In this document: positions 24,598 to 33,611 of the stretch, one piece after another
Layout: the number at the start of each line of letters is the position of its first letter
Numbering within the stretch: the stretch's first letter is position 1
NCBI RefSeq assembly: GCF_003846175.1
Contig: NZ_ML123052.1
Location: 36,501 to 100,500 of the forward strand
DNA from: Streptomyces sp. ADI95-17
GTDB lineage: Bacteria; Actinomycetota; Actinomycetes; Streptomycetales; Streptomycetaceae
Direction of reading: 5' to 3'
DNA: 64,000 nucleotides
Notes under the pieces: generated by a model
Told to the model about the DNA's origin: nothing
The model's input: only the letters and a program-made list of their open reading frames with translations
Databases searched by the model: none
Position numbers and translations under genes: made by a program

Positions 24598-25359
24598 GTG
24601 ATCGCCCTCGCCGTCGCCGGCCAGAACGAGACCGTGATGACCGGGGCCCTGGTCGTCGCCCTGCCCCTCGCCGTACTCGCCGGACTCGTCTCGTTCTTCT
24701 CGCCGTGCGTCCTGCCGCTCGTCCCCGGTTACCTCAGTTACGTCACCGGGGTCAGCGGCACGGACCTGGCGCAGGCCAAGCGGGGGCGCATGGTCACCGG
24801 CGCCTCCCTCTTCGTGCTCGGCTTCACCGCCGTGTTCGTCTCCGGCGGCGCGCTCTTCGGCTTCTTCGGCCAGACCCTCCAGCAACACAGCGAGATCCTC
24901 ACCAAGATCCTCGGCGGGCTGATGATCCTGATGGGGATCTTCTTCATGGGCCTGATGCCCTGGATGACTCAGCGTGAGTTCCGTATCCACAAGAGGCCGG
25001 TGACCGGGCTGGCGGGCGCGCCCGTGCTGGGCGCCCTCTTCGGGATCGGCTGGACCCCGTGCCTGGGCCCGACGCTCAGCTCGGTGAGCATCCTCGCGGT
25101 GGACCAGGGCACCGCCGGACGCGGGGCGATACTGACCGTCGCGTACTGCCTCGGCCTCGGCCTCCCCTTCGTGCTCGCCGCCGTCGCCTTCCGCAAGGCG
25201 CTCGGCGCGTTCGGCTGGGTCAAGCGGCACTACGCATGGGTCATGCGCATCGGCGGCGGCATGATGATCGCGACCGGTCTCCTCCTGCTGACCGGCGCGT
25301 GGGGCACGATGATGCAGCAATTGCAGGTCTGGTCCAACGGCTTCACGGTGGGGATCTGA
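24598..25359 (+). CDS. ccdA: Cytochrome c biogenesis protein CcdA
   Basis: 253 residues with six predicted membrane helices. The two functional cysteines are in SFFSPCVLPLVPG (Cys37) and IGWTPCLGP (Cys155), the DsbD-beta/CcdA signature. It moves electrons from cytoplasmic thioredoxin to the ResA-type protein outside. The GTG start at 24598 follows the tlpA stop by four bp. It lies between tlpA and resB in one operon. Confidence 0.96.
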   Translation: MIALAVAGQNETVMTGALVVALPLAVLAGLVSFFSPCVLPLVPGYLSYVTGVSGTDLAQAKRGRMVTGASLFVLGFTAVFVSGGALFGFFGQTLQQHSEILTKILGGLMILMGIFFMGLMPWMTQREFRIHKRPVTGLAGAPVLGALFGIGWTPCLGPTLSSVSILAVDQGTAGRGAILTVAYCLGLGLPFVLAAVAFRKALGAFGWVKRHYAWVMRIGGGMMIATGLLLLTGAWGTMMQQLQVWSNGFTVGI

Positions 25360-25364
25360 GTTCC

Positions 25365-27143
25365 ATGAGCAACACCAAGTCCAACCCCCCCGCTGCGGAG
25401 CGGGAGGCCCGGGACGAGCTGGACCGGGAGAACGCCCGCGAGCTGGGCGCGGCCGGCTCCCGGCTCTCCACCGCCCCGAGCGAGGAGAGCTCGGCGGGGC
25501 TCCCGGCGATGGGCGTCATCGGCTGGGTCCGGTGGTTCTGGCGGCAGCTCACCTCGATGCGGGTCGCGCTGATCCTGCTCTTCCTGCTGTCGCTCGGCGC
25601 CATCCCCGGCTCGCTGATCCCGCAGAACAGCGTGGACGAGATGAAGGTGGAGACCTTCAAGAAGGCCCACACCACCGTCTCGCCGATCTACGAGAAGCTC
25701 CAGTTCTTCGACGTCTACAGCTCGGTGTGGTTCTCCGCGATCTACATCCTGCTGTTCGTCTCGCTCATCGGCTGCATCGTGCCGCGCACCGGCCAGTTCG
25801 TCGGCCAGCTGCGCAGCCGGCCGCCGGGCGCCCCCAAGCGCCTGACCAGGCTGCCCGCGTACACCACCTGGCGCACCGGGGCCGAGCCCGAGCAGGTCCG
25901 CGAGGCCGCGCTCGCGATGATGAGGAAGCGGCGCTACCGCGCGCACACCGCGGGCGACGCGGTCGCCGCGGAGAAGGGCTATCTGCGCGAGGCCGGGAAC
26001 CTGGTCTTCCACATCGCCCTGATCGTGATGCTGGTGGCGTTCGCCTTCGGACAGCTCTTCAAGTCCGAGGGCGGCAAGCTGGTCGTCGAGGGCGATGGCT
26101 TCTCCAACACGCTCACCCAGTACGACGACTTCAAGTCCGGTTCGCTCTTCGACGCCGACTCGCTCGCCCCGTTCAGCTTCAAGCTCGACAAGTTCACCGG
26201 CACGTACGAGCGCAGCGGCCCCCAGCGAGGTACGCCCAGGACCTACGAGGCCCATGTGACGTACGAGAAGGGCGCGTACGGCAAGCCGCAGAAGTCCGTC
26301 ATCAGGGTCAACGAGCCCCTCGTCATCGACGGCACCAAGGTCTACCTCAACGCGCACGGCTACGCGCCGGTCGTCTCCGTCAAGGATGGCAGGGGCAAGG
26401 AGGTCTACCGGAGCCCGGTGCCGCTGCTGCCCATCGACAACAACGTCACCTCCACCGGTGCGATCAAGGTCTTCGACGGCTACCGCGACAAGAACGGCAA
26501 GAAGACCCAGCTGGGCTTCCAGGCGTTCTTCGTGCCGACCTTCGCGGGCAACGGCAAGGGCACGATGTTCTCGCAGTTCCCGGCCGCCGACATGCCCGTC
26601 CTGGCACTCAACGGCTACCAGGGCTACCTCGGCCCCGACTCCGGGCTGGCACAGAACGTGTACCAGCTGGACAAGTCCAAGATGACGGAGTTCAAGGACG
26701 CCGAGGGCAAGCAGCTCAAGCAGCGGCTGCTGGTCGGCGAGACGATGAAGCTGCCCGACGGCGCGGGCTCCATCACCTTCGAGGGCATCCAGGAGTGGGC
26801 CAGCTTCCAGATCAGCGAGCAGCCGGCCAGCGGCTGGGCACTCACCGGGGCCGTCGCCGCGATCGCCGGACTCGCGGGCTCGCTGTTCATCCAGCGGCGC
26901 CGGGTCTGGGTGCGGGCGGTGCGCGGCGCGGACGGCGTCACGGTCGTCGAAATGGCGGGTCTCGGCCGCAGCGAGTCCGCGAAGCTTCCCGAGGAGCTGG
27001 CCGATCTCGCGGTCGCGCTCATCGAATCGGCACCTCCCAGGGCCGACGCCGGACCCGGCGCCGAGCCCGATTCATCCCCCGAACCCGATTCCGACTCCGT
27101 CGAAGAATCCTCCGAAGAACCTGCCGAAGGGGCTGAGAAGTGA
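25365..27143 (+). CDS. resB: Cytochrome c biogenesis protein ResB
   Basis: 592 residues. A 45-residue polar N-terminus is followed by membrane helices at about 66-86, 118-138 and 208-228, then a large extracytoplasmic region and a last helix near 500. LLSLGAIPGSLIPQN after helix 1 and NVYQLDKSKM are family features. ResB with CcsA/CcsB forms the haem export and apocytochrome ligation complex. It starts five bp after ccdA and overlaps ccsB by four bp. The C-terminal tail is acidic (Glu/Ser/Asp) and longer than in Bacillus ResB. Confidence 0.95.
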   Translation: MSNTKSNPPAAEREARDELDRENARELGAAGSRLSTAPSEESSAGLPAMGVIGWVRWFWRQLTSMRVALILLFLLSLGAIPGSLIPQNSVDEMKVETFKKAHTTVSPIYEKLQFFDVYSSVWFSAIYILLFVSLIGCIVPRTGQFVGQLRSRPPGAPKRLTRLPAYTTWRTGAEPEQVREAALAMMRKRRYRAHTAGDAVAAEKGYLREAGNLVFHIALIVMLVAFAFGQLFKSEGGKLVVEGDGFSNTLTQYDDFKSGSLFDADSLAPFSFKLDKFTGTYERSGPQRGTPRTYEAHVTYEKGAYGKPQKSVIRVNEPLVIDGTKVYLNAHGYAPVVSVKDGRGKEVYRSPVPLLPIDNNVTSTGAIKVFDGYRDKNGKKTQLGFQAFFVPTFAGNGKGTMFSQFPAADMPVLALNGYQGYLGPDSGLAQNVYQLDKSKMTEFKDAEGKQLKQRLLVGETMKLPDGAGSITFEGIQEWASFQISEQPASGWALTGAVAAIAGLAGSLFIQRRRVWVRAVRGADGVTVVEMAGLGRSESAKLPEELADLAVALIESAPPRADAGPGAEPDSSPEPDSDSVEESSEEPAEGAEK

Positions 27144-28228
27144 ATCTCGCCGCCGCAACCAACGAGAACCTGGCGCACACCAGCAATGTGCTGATCTATT
27201 CGTCGATGGCCGTCTACACCCTGGCCTTCTTCGCCTACATCGCGGAATGGGTGTTCGGCAGCCGCAGCAAGGTCGGCCGCACCGCCGCCGCGCTGACCGG
27301 CGCCGAGGGCGCGGACGCCGCCGGCTCGGTGAAGGTGCAGGTCGCGCAGCAGGGCGGCGGCACCGCCGTGCTGGACCGCCCGAAGATCATCACGCGCGCG
27401 GCGGCCGGTACCCGCGATGTGCCGGACGGGCCCGGCGCGGCCGGCGGCACGTTCAAGGGCGACCTCTACGGGCGGATGGCGGTCTCCATGACCGTGCTCG
27501 CCTTCCTCGTCGAGGCCGGCGGGGTCCTCGCCCGCGCGATGTCCGTGCAGCGTGCCCCCTGGGGCAACATGTACGAGTTCTCCATCACCTTCTCCACGGT
27601 GGCGGTCGGCGCGTACCTGGTCCTGCTCGCGCTGAAGAAGAACGTCCGCTGGATGGGGCTGCTCCTGGTCACCACCGTCCTGCTGGACCTCGGCATCGCG
27701 ACCACCTGGCTCTACACCGACAGCGACCAGCTGGTGCCCGCCCTGCACTCGTACTGGCTGTGGATCCACGTGTCCACCGCCATCATCTGCGGCGCCGTGT
27801 TCTTCCTCGGCGGCGTCGGCACGCTGATGTACCTGTTCCGCGACAGCTACGAGAACAAGCTCGCGAACGGGGGCGAGCCGGGTGCGTTCGCGCAGTCCGT
27901 GCTCTCCCGGCTGCCCTCGGCCGCCTCGCTCGACAAGTTCTCGTACCGGATCAACGCGGCCGTCTTCCCGCTGTGGACGTTCACGATCATCGCGGGCGCC
28001 ATCTGGGCGGGCGACGCCTGGGGCCGCTACTGGGGCTGGGACCCGAAGGAGGTCTGGTCCTTCATCACCTGGGTCGCGTACGCCTGCTACCTGCACGCCC
28101 GCGCCACCGCCGGCTGGAAGGGCCGCAAGGCCGCCTACCTGGCGCTGATCGCCTTCGGCTGCTGGCTCTTCAACTACTACGGCGTGAACATCTTCGTCAC
28201 CGGCAAGCACTCCTACGCCGGCGTCTGA
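27140..28228 (+). CDS. ccsB: Cytochrome c biogenesis protein CcsB (CcsA/ResC type)
   Basis: 362 residues with about eight membrane helices. The tryptophan-rich haem-binding motif is seen as WGRYWGWDPKEVWSFITW near residues 294-311, with conserved flanking His residues (SYWLWIHVST; CYLHARAT). It starts with GTG in a GTGA overlap with resB, so expression is translationally coupled. With ResB it transports haem to the outer face and attaches it to apocytochromes c for the respiratory chain. Residues 40-110 are a Gly/Ala-rich loop longer than in Bacillus. Confidence 0.95.
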   Translation: MNLAAATNENLAHTSNVLIYSSMAVYTLAFFAYIAEWVFGSRSKVGRTAAALTGAEGADAAGSVKVQVAQQGGGTAVLDRPKIITRAAAGTRDVPDGPGAAGGTFKGDLYGRMAVSMTVLAFLVEAGGVLARAMSVQRAPWGNMYEFSITFSTVAVGAYLVLLALKKNVRWMGLLLVTTVLLDLGIATTWLYTDSDQLVPALHSYWLWIHVSTAIICGAVFFLGGVGTLMYLFRDSYENKLANGGEPGAFAQSVLSRLPSAASLDKFSYRINAAVFPLWTFTIIAGAIWAGDAWGRYWGWDPKEVWSFITWVAYACYLHARATAGWKGRKAAYLALIAFGCWLFNYYGVNIFVTGKHSYAGV

Positions 28229-28278
28229 CCCGGTCCCGTACGGGTGCGGATCCCGCACCACAGGGCCACGCTGGAACC

Positions 28279-28806
28279 ATGACCGATGCGACCGACGTCA
28301 TCGAGCCCGGCATCAGCGAGACCCGCGGTGACCTGCACATCTTGAGGTTCACGCTACGGCTGCCCCACCCCGTGCCACGGGTGTGGGCAGCCGTTGCCAG
28401 TTCAGCGGGGCTGCGCGGCTGGCTCGCCGCCGCCGATCCCTTCGAGCCGCGGATGGGCGGGGCGATCACGCTGCGCTGGCTCAACACCGGCCAGGACGGG
28501 CAGGCCACGGCCGCCTCCGGCACCGTCACCGCCTGGGACGTCGAGCGGGTCGCCGAGTACACCCTGGAAGGGCTCCACGGCCGCATCCGCTTCCATCTGG
28601 AGCCACCGCGCGGCGACCATGTGCTGCTGAGGTTCACCAACGAGTTCCGGGGCGACGACGGACTGCGCCTGGACTGCCTGGCCGGCTGGCACGACCACTT
28701 CCGCTACCTGGTGGACGCGCTCGACGGATACCCCGCCGACTGGTCGAAGTGGACCCCGCTCCGGTGGGCCGGGCTGCGTGAGCAGTACGCGGCGGCCCAG
28801 CGCTGA
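28279..28806 (+). CDS. SRPBCC (AHSA1-like) domain protein
   Basis: 175 residues. A START/Bet v1-like fold is suggested by FTLRLPHPVPRVWAAVASSAGLRGWLAA at the start, EPRMGGAITLRW, and the C-terminal LAGWHDHFRYLVDALDG helix, all usual for the activator-of-Hsp90 homologue family in bacteria. It could bind a hydrophobic small ligand in the cytoplasm, but no enzyme activity can be assigned. Its stop is four bases from the stop of the convergent binding-protein gene. Confidence 0.88.
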   Translation: MTDATDVIEPGISETRGDLHILRFTLRLPHPVPRVWAAVASSAGLRGWLAAADPFEPRMGGAITLRWLNTGQDGQATAASGTVTAWDVERVAEYTLEGLHGRIRFHLEPPRGDHVLLRFTNEFRGDDGLRLDCLAGWHDHFRYLVDALDGYPADWSKWTPLRWAGLREQYAAAQR

Positions 28807-28810
28807 CCGG

Positions 28811-30382
28811 TCACGGCGCCGAGGCCGGCGGCAGGCACTTCGGGTCCGGCGGCAGGCCCTCCGGCCAGGCGATCGCCACGAACCGCTGACGGGCGTCCTC
28901 GGGCGCCAGCTCCACCACCGGAACCGCCTTGTTGTACGGGTTGCCGTGGTTGTCCAGGCAGATCCAGCCGCCGGCCCCCGACACCTTCAGCGAACTCTTC
29001 ACCCGCGGCCACTGCTCGCCCACGTCCGCCAGCTGCGGCAGCCGGCTGTCCTGCCCGGTCGCCTGCCGGACGGCGTGCACCGCCAGCGCCATCGCGTCGT
29101 GCGCGACGATGACCTGGCCGTCGGTCAGGGCCTGGTGGTCCGTCGGGCCGATCGGGCCGGCCGGCGCCTTCGACACCGTGGCCAGCAGCTCCAGGAAGTC
29201 CCGGTAGTCCGCCGCGGAACCGCCCGTCGCCTTCTCGCCCCCCTTCTCGGCCCCCCAGGTGTCCGGGTGCGCCAGCGAGGCGTAGCGGACGGTCACCTTC
29301 CGGCGCAGCGCGCTCCGGTCGAGCTTCTTGTCGTTGCCGAGGTACGAGCCCTCGTCGCCGGTCAGGATCGTGAACGCGCGGCTCTGGCAGCCCCGGGCCC
29401 CGAGCGCGTTGATGAACTGCCGCAGCTGGACGTGGCGTCCGGCGAAGAACACCGTCTCCGCGTCCGTGTCGCAGATCAGGTGGGTGATCTGCTGGAAGGT
29501 GTTGGCCGTGGTGCCCTCGTCGTTGGGGTCGCCGCGCGAGGTGAACAGCTCCGGCTGGTACCGGGTGCCCTTCACCAGCTCGGTGAAGGCCGCCCGCAGG
29601 GTGTCCGTGTAGTGGTCACCGGTGCGGGTGTCCTGCACCAGCAGCGCCTTGGCGGCCTTGACCTGCCCGAAGTGGGCCAGGGCGCGGGCCTCGTCCCGGT
29701 TGGTCGGCGAGACCCGGGCCAGGCCGGGGAACGGATCGCCCTTCGGGCCGTTCGCGATGTCGTCGGCCGTGATCGTGGAGCCGACCACCGCGATGTGCGC
29801 GGCGGTCAGCTCCTTGACCGCGGACTTGACCTGGGTACTGCTGGTGGCGACGCCCGAGACGGCCCGCAGGTTGTCCGGGGCCCCGGTCATCGTCTTCAGC
29901 CGGTCCACCGTCGGCCGCCACAGCAGGTTGTTCTTCCCGGTGTTGGCGAGCACCAGCCGGATCTTCGGCACCTGGTCGTTGGAGAGGTGGTTGGCCCGGT
30001 ACTGCGCGGCGAACGCGCCCTGCAGCTCCCGCTGCATCTTGGTCTGCATCGCCCCGTCCGTCGACGTCAGCGGCAGCAGCAGCGCGACCGTCGCGTACCG
30101 GCCGGACTTCAGGGAGGCGTTCTCCCGGGCGATGGCCGCGGCGACCTCGGTCAGCTTCGAGCGCCCGAAGTCGTAGCCGTCGCCGGAGACGCCGACGCAC
30201 TCGTCGCTGCCCTGCGGCCGCTCGACGCCCTTCGCGCAGGAGCGGTCCTCGGGGGCGGTCAGCCGGCCGATGCCGTACCAGCCGGAGGTGATCACCAGGG
30301 CGCCGGCCAGCACCGAGGTGACGACCCTCTGCCGGGTCGTGTACCAGAGGCGGTAGCGCAGTGGATTACGCATCCGGACCAC
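28811..30382 (-). CDS. Membrane-anchored periplasmic-binding-protein-like (type I) protein
   Basis: 523 residues. A basic N-terminus and one membrane segment (about 20-38, VVTSVLAGALVITSGWYGI) anchor it; no lipobox or cleavage site is evident. The outer part looks like a type I periplasmic binding fold related to branched-chain amino acid receptors: YATVALLLPLTSTDGAMQT, a middle lobe NLRAVSGVATSSTQVKSAVKELTAAHIAVVGSTITAD, AKALLVQDTRTGDHYTDTLRAAF and VIVAHDAMALAVHAVRQATG. Six or more cysteines suggest disulphides. No ABC permease or ATPase for transport is present. Its start overlaps the upstream NTPase gene by 17 bp, so it may be a sensor that signals to that NTPase. Confidence 0.8.
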   Translation of the reverse strand: MVRMRNPLRYRLWYTTRQRVVTSVLAGALVITSGWYGIGRLTAPEDRSCAKGVERPQGSDECVGVSGDGYDFGRSKLTEVAAAIARENASLKSGRYATVALLLPLTSTDGAMQTKMQRELQGAFAAQYRANHLSNDQVPKIRLVLANTGKNNLLWRPTVDRLKTMTGAPDNLRAVSGVATSSTQVKSAVKELTAAHIAVVGSTITADDIANGPKGDPFPGLARVSPTNRDEARALAHFGQVKAAKALLVQDTRTGDHYTDTLRAAFTELVKGTRYQPELFTSRGDPNDEGTTANTFQQITHLICDTDAETVFFAGRHVQLRQFINALGARGCQSRAFTILTGDEGSYLGNDKKLDRSALRRKVTVRYASLAHPDTWGAEKGGEKATGGSAADYRDFLELLATVSKAPAGPIGPTDHQALTDGQVIVAHDAMALAVHAVRQATGQDSRLPQLADVGEQWPRVKSSLKVSGAGGWICLDNHGNPYNKAVPVVELAPEDARQRFVAIAWPEGLPPDPKCLPPASAP

Positions 30383-32474
30383 CGTCCCCGCGCGGCCGCC
30401 CGCCGCCGTCCGGGCCCGGCCCGCCCGGTGGCATGGACAGCGGACGCCAGGCCCTGATGTCCCGGGGCCAGTGCGTCGCCGCGTCCCAGAGCTCGCTGTT
30501 GCCGGTCGGATGCCTGCCGGACAGTTGCCGCAGTTCGTGCGCCATCTTGTCGATCACCTCTTCGTCCGGCAGGGCCAGTGGATCGGACAGCAGCCAGATG
30601 CCGTGCAGCAGCCGGCGCAGCAGCACATGGAGCTCCGCGGCCGACGGTTCGAGCCCCCGGGGCGCCGTGTTGTCCGCCCGGCCGAGCGCGACCGCGCGCC
30701 GCGGATCGGGGCCGGCGCCACCGCGGACGCGGGGGTACGGTGCCGAGGCGATGAAGCGCAGCGATTCGAGCCACGCCCGTACGTCCGGCTCCTCGAACCG
30801 CAGCCGCAGATGCCCCACGCACGCCTCCGCGTCGCCCAGCACCAGCTTCTGGTGCAGCAGATGCGGGACGCTCGGGAGACGGCCGCCGGGCCCGTACGCC
30901 CCGCGCAGCGAGACGTGCACCGCCTGCCACACCGCGTACGAGGGGTGGTCGCCGTCCTGGAACCGCAGCCGGTGCAGCAGCAGCGCGCGCAGCAGCGGAT
31001 CGGCGACGAAGTGGCCGGGCCCGACCGGCCAGTCGTCCGCCCGCAGCACGTCCCTCATCCGCAGCGCCACATCGCCGTCCGGCGAGCCCCGGCCCAGCCG
31101 GCTCTCCGCCAGCAGCCGCGCCGAGTCCTCGCCGTGCGCGGCGGCCAGCACGCTCAGGAACTCCAGCCGCTGCCCGGGCCCCGGCAGCAACCGGGCCAGC
31201 AGCTCGTCGGCGACCTGGGCCGGCGCCCGGTCCTCGCGCACCTCCACCGTGCAGTCCAGCAGTGATCCCGGCACCAGCGAGGCGGGCTCCGGCGCCTCGC
31301 CCGCCGCCAGCGCCAGCAGCTCCACCGCCAGCGGACGCCCGCCCGTCAGCCGGTGCACCCCGCGGGCCAGCCCGGCCGGGATGCGGCCCGCCCGGTCGTG
31401 CCGGTCGAACGCGGAGCGCACCTGCTCCGGGCCCAGCGGCGTCAGCTCCACGGCCAGGATCCCGGCCGTCACCCCCGTGCCCCTGGACCAGTGCGAGCCG
31501 TGCGCCACCTCGGGCAGCCGCCGCCGCACCGCATGGCTCAGCCCCTCGTGGTCCCGGACCCGGGAGGAGGCGAACACCGCGATCCGGTCGAGCACCCCGG
31601 CGGCCCGCTGCCGCAGCAGCGGCTCCACCAGCTGCCGGCCCAGCGGGGTGTGCGCGTTGTCGACGAGCAGCACCGGCCGGCCGCGGCGGGCACCCCAGGC
31701 CAGGCCCCCGTACGCCGCGACCAGGTCCGCGGCCAGCGCGAGCACCAGATGGTCCTCGGCCCGGCGGCGCAGATCACCGCCGCGCTCGAAGTCGACCGCC
31801 AGCTGCCGCAGCCCGATCCGGCCGTTGCCGCCCGCGTGCGGATAGCTTCCGTACCAGTCGGCCGAACGCCGCTGGAAGCGGTTGAACGATTCCTCCAGGA
31901 CCGTCTCGACCGTGGCCTCCGCGACCATCCCGGCCATCGGGGCCACCGAGTCGAAGGCGCTGGCGGCCAGCTTCGTCAGCACCTTGGTGACCCAGCCGGT
32001 CGCCGCGTCCCCACGGCCGTCCACGGTCGCCAGCATCGGGCCGAGCGACTGGAGATCGCGCCGCGCCCGGGTCTCGTCCTCGCGGGTCCAGGAAATGGAG
32101 GCGACCGCCACCAGCCCGAGGCTCAGCCGGGGAAACTGCACCGGACGGGCGGCCCGCACCCTCGCCGTCAGCTGGGTGGCGAGCCCCGGCAGCGCCCCGG
32201 TGACCGGGGTCCAGGCGGGCCCCGCGTCGTCGGGGGCCACGACGGCCTCGCAGTCGACCAGGGCGACCGGGGTGATCTCCCGGTAGAGGTGGCGCAGTTG
32301 CTTGAGGACGGCCGTCTTGCCCATGCCGCGGCCGCCGGTCAGCACGGCGACCGGCGGATCGTCGCGGTGCTCGTAGCCGACCCGGACGGAGCCGTACGGA
32401 GTGAGGCCGGTCAGGCGCGCGGCAAGTCCGTCGTCGTCGAAGATCGCCTCGCGTCCGTACAGCTCTCTCTCCAC
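30366..32474 (-). CDS. STAND-like P-loop NTPase
   Basis: 702 residues, no signal peptide. The Walker A motif GGRGMGKT is at residues 47-54 and a Walker B-like VLLVDN is at 268-273, followed by AVFASSRVRDH as a possible sensor. RGVHRLTGGRPLAVELLALAAGE near 380-400 resembles the GxP segment of STAND/AP-ATPases. The C-terminal 250 residues are helix-rich without clear TPR or WD repeats, and a Gly/Pro/Asp-rich tail closes the protein. The gene overlaps the membrane-anchored binding-protein gene downstream by 17 bp. A signalling, defence or regulatory role is inferred from the architecture only. Confidence 0.75.
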   Translation of the reverse strand: MERELYGREAIFDDDGLAARLTGLTPYGSVRVGYEHRDDPPVAVLTGGRGMGKTAVLKQLRHLYREITPVALVDCEAVVAPDDAGPAWTPVTGALPGLATQLTARVRAARPVQFPRLSLGLVAVASISWTREDETRARRDLQSLGPMLATVDGRGDAATGWVTKVLTKLAASAFDSVAPMAGMVAEATVETVLEESFNRFQRRSADWYGSYPHAGGNGRIGLRQLAVDFERGGDLRRRAEDHLVLALAADLVAAYGGLAWGARRGRPVLLVDNAHTPLGRQLVEPLLRQRAAGVLDRIAVFASSRVRDHEGLSHAVRRRLPEVAHGSHWSRGTGVTAGILAVELTPLGPEQVRSAFDRHDRAGRIPAGLARGVHRLTGGRPLAVELLALAAGEAPEPASLVPGSLLDCTVEVREDRAPAQVADELLARLLPGPGQRLEFLSVLAAAHGEDSARLLAESRLGRGSPDGDVALRMRDVLRADDWPVGPGHFVADPLLRALLLHRLRFQDGDHPSYAVWQAVHVSLRGAYGPGGRLPSVPHLLHQKLVLGDAEACVGHLRLRFEEPDVRAWLESLRFIASAPYPRVRGGAGPDPRRAVALGRADNTAPRGLEPSAAELHVLLRRLLHGIWLLSDPLALPDEEVIDKMAHELRQLSGRHPTGNSELWDAATHWPRDIRAWRPLSMPPGGPGPDGGGRPRGDGGPDA

Positions 32475-32592
32475 AGCACCCCCAGCGTCGAAGCTCCATC
32501 CGATCTGTCACACCGTCAACACGAGCGTATCGCCCGGGTGTTGGGGAGTGGAGGGGATTTTCGAACGTTCCGGGGGAGTGCGCGGCCGGGGA

Positions 32593-33036
32593 TCAGCCGG
32601 CGCCGATGTCCTCGTTCCAGAGGTCGGGACGGTCGCGCACGAACTCCCGCATGAGCGCGACGCATTCGGCGTTGTCGAGCAGCACGATCTCCACTCCGTG
32701 CCGGGCCAGCCAGTCGTGCCCGCCGCTGAACGTGCGCGCCTCGCCGATCACCACCCGCGAGATCCCGAACTGCCGCACGAGCCCGCTGCAGTACCAGCAC
32801 GGGGAGAGCGTCGTCACCATCGTCGTACCCCGGTACGAGCGCTGCCGCCCGGCGGCGCGGAACGCGGCGGTCTCGGCGTGCAGCGACGGATCGCCGTCCT
32901 GGACACGGCGATTGTGACCACGGCCGAGGAGGGTGCCGTCCGCTCCGTACAGGGCGGCGCCAACAGGAACACCGCCCTCGGCAAGACCCGTGCGGGCCTC
33001 GGCGAGGGCGGTGGCGAGCATCGTCGTGTCGTCCAC
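32593..33036 (-). CDS. Nucleoside/cytosine deaminase-family protein
   Basis: 147 residues, CDA fold. The zinc signature is HAE at 53-55 and PCWYC at 79-83, so His53, Cys80 and Cys83 bind zinc and Glu55 is the proton shuttle. GGVPVGAALYG at residues 21-31 fits the yeast-type cytosine deaminase / guanine deaminase branch. Cytosine, guanine or related bases are possible substrates. The gene begins 12 bp after the PLDc_N gene on the same strand and ends 118 bp before the NTPase gene. Confidence 0.9.
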   Translation of the reverse strand: MDDTTMLATALAEARTGLAEGGVPVGAALYGADGTLLGRGHNRRVQDGDPSLHAETAAFRAAGRQRSYRGTTMVTTLSPCWYCSGLVRQFGISRVVIGEARTFSGGHDWLARHGVEIVLLDNAECVALMREFVRDRPDLWNEDIGAG

Positions 33037-33048
33037 GGTCGTGGGGAG

Positions 33049-33444
33049 CTACTCGCCGGAGGCGCTCGGGCTCTCGCCGTTCTCGCGGCGCTTCAGCTCC
33101 TCCTCGCGGCGGCGCAGGTCCGCCTCCCAGTCCTTGAGGAGCGACTCGTCCTTCTTGTTCTCGTCCCTCAGCGCGTTCAGGAACTCCGGATTGTCGTCCG
33201 GCGCCACCCACTGCGAGCGGTGGCTGCGGTGCCATTCGGACGGCGTACGGCCCCCGGCGGGCGCGTGGCGCATCTTGCCCGCGGCGAGCCAGACGATCGG
33301 GCCGACGATCCAGAACAGCAGGATGATGAAGACCCAGGCGATCTTCGGCAGGTGCTTGGCCTCGTCCTCGGGGGTGTTCAGGCAGTCGATGAACGCGTAG
33401 ATCGTCAGCGCCAGAGGCAGGAGATAGATCAGGGCCCGGAACAT
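33049..33444 (-). CDS. PLDc_N-type small membrane protein
   Basis: 131 residues from the ATG at 33444; an upstream frame extension is not credible. Two membrane segments (about 2-18 and 29-50) enclose a short loop and match the phospholipase D nuclease N-terminal (PLDc_N) domain: LTIYAFIDCLNTPE, KIAWVFIILLFWIVGPIVWLAAGK. No PLD catalytic domain follows; instead the cytoplasmic tail ends in a charged coiled-coil segment (LKDWEADLRRREEELKRRE). Function unknown; cell-envelope scaffolding is possible. Confidence 0.85.
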   Translation of the reverse strand: MFRALIYLLPLALTIYAFIDCLNTPEDEAKHLPKIAWVFIILLFWIVGPIVWLAAGKMRHAPAGGRTPSEWHRSHRSQWVAPDDNPEFLNALRDENKKDESLLKDWEADLRRREEELKRRENGESPSASGE

Positions 33445-33611
33445 GATGAAAAGGTCCCCCTGCGGAGAGTTGGCGGGGCTTGTCCCGCCCCGGTGACGGG
33501 CCCAGGGTATCCGGTATCCGCCGCATACCACGGCGAGCGGGGGTGACCGGCGACGGCCGGGGTGGGGGAGCCCCGGCGGCCGAGCCGGGCGGGGATGACA
33601 AACTGGACGGC

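Noticed and set aside
28811..30382. Ordinary ABC amino acid uptake system
   Set aside because: The neighbouring ATPase lacks ABC signature motifs and there is no permease, so a transporter reading is not supported.
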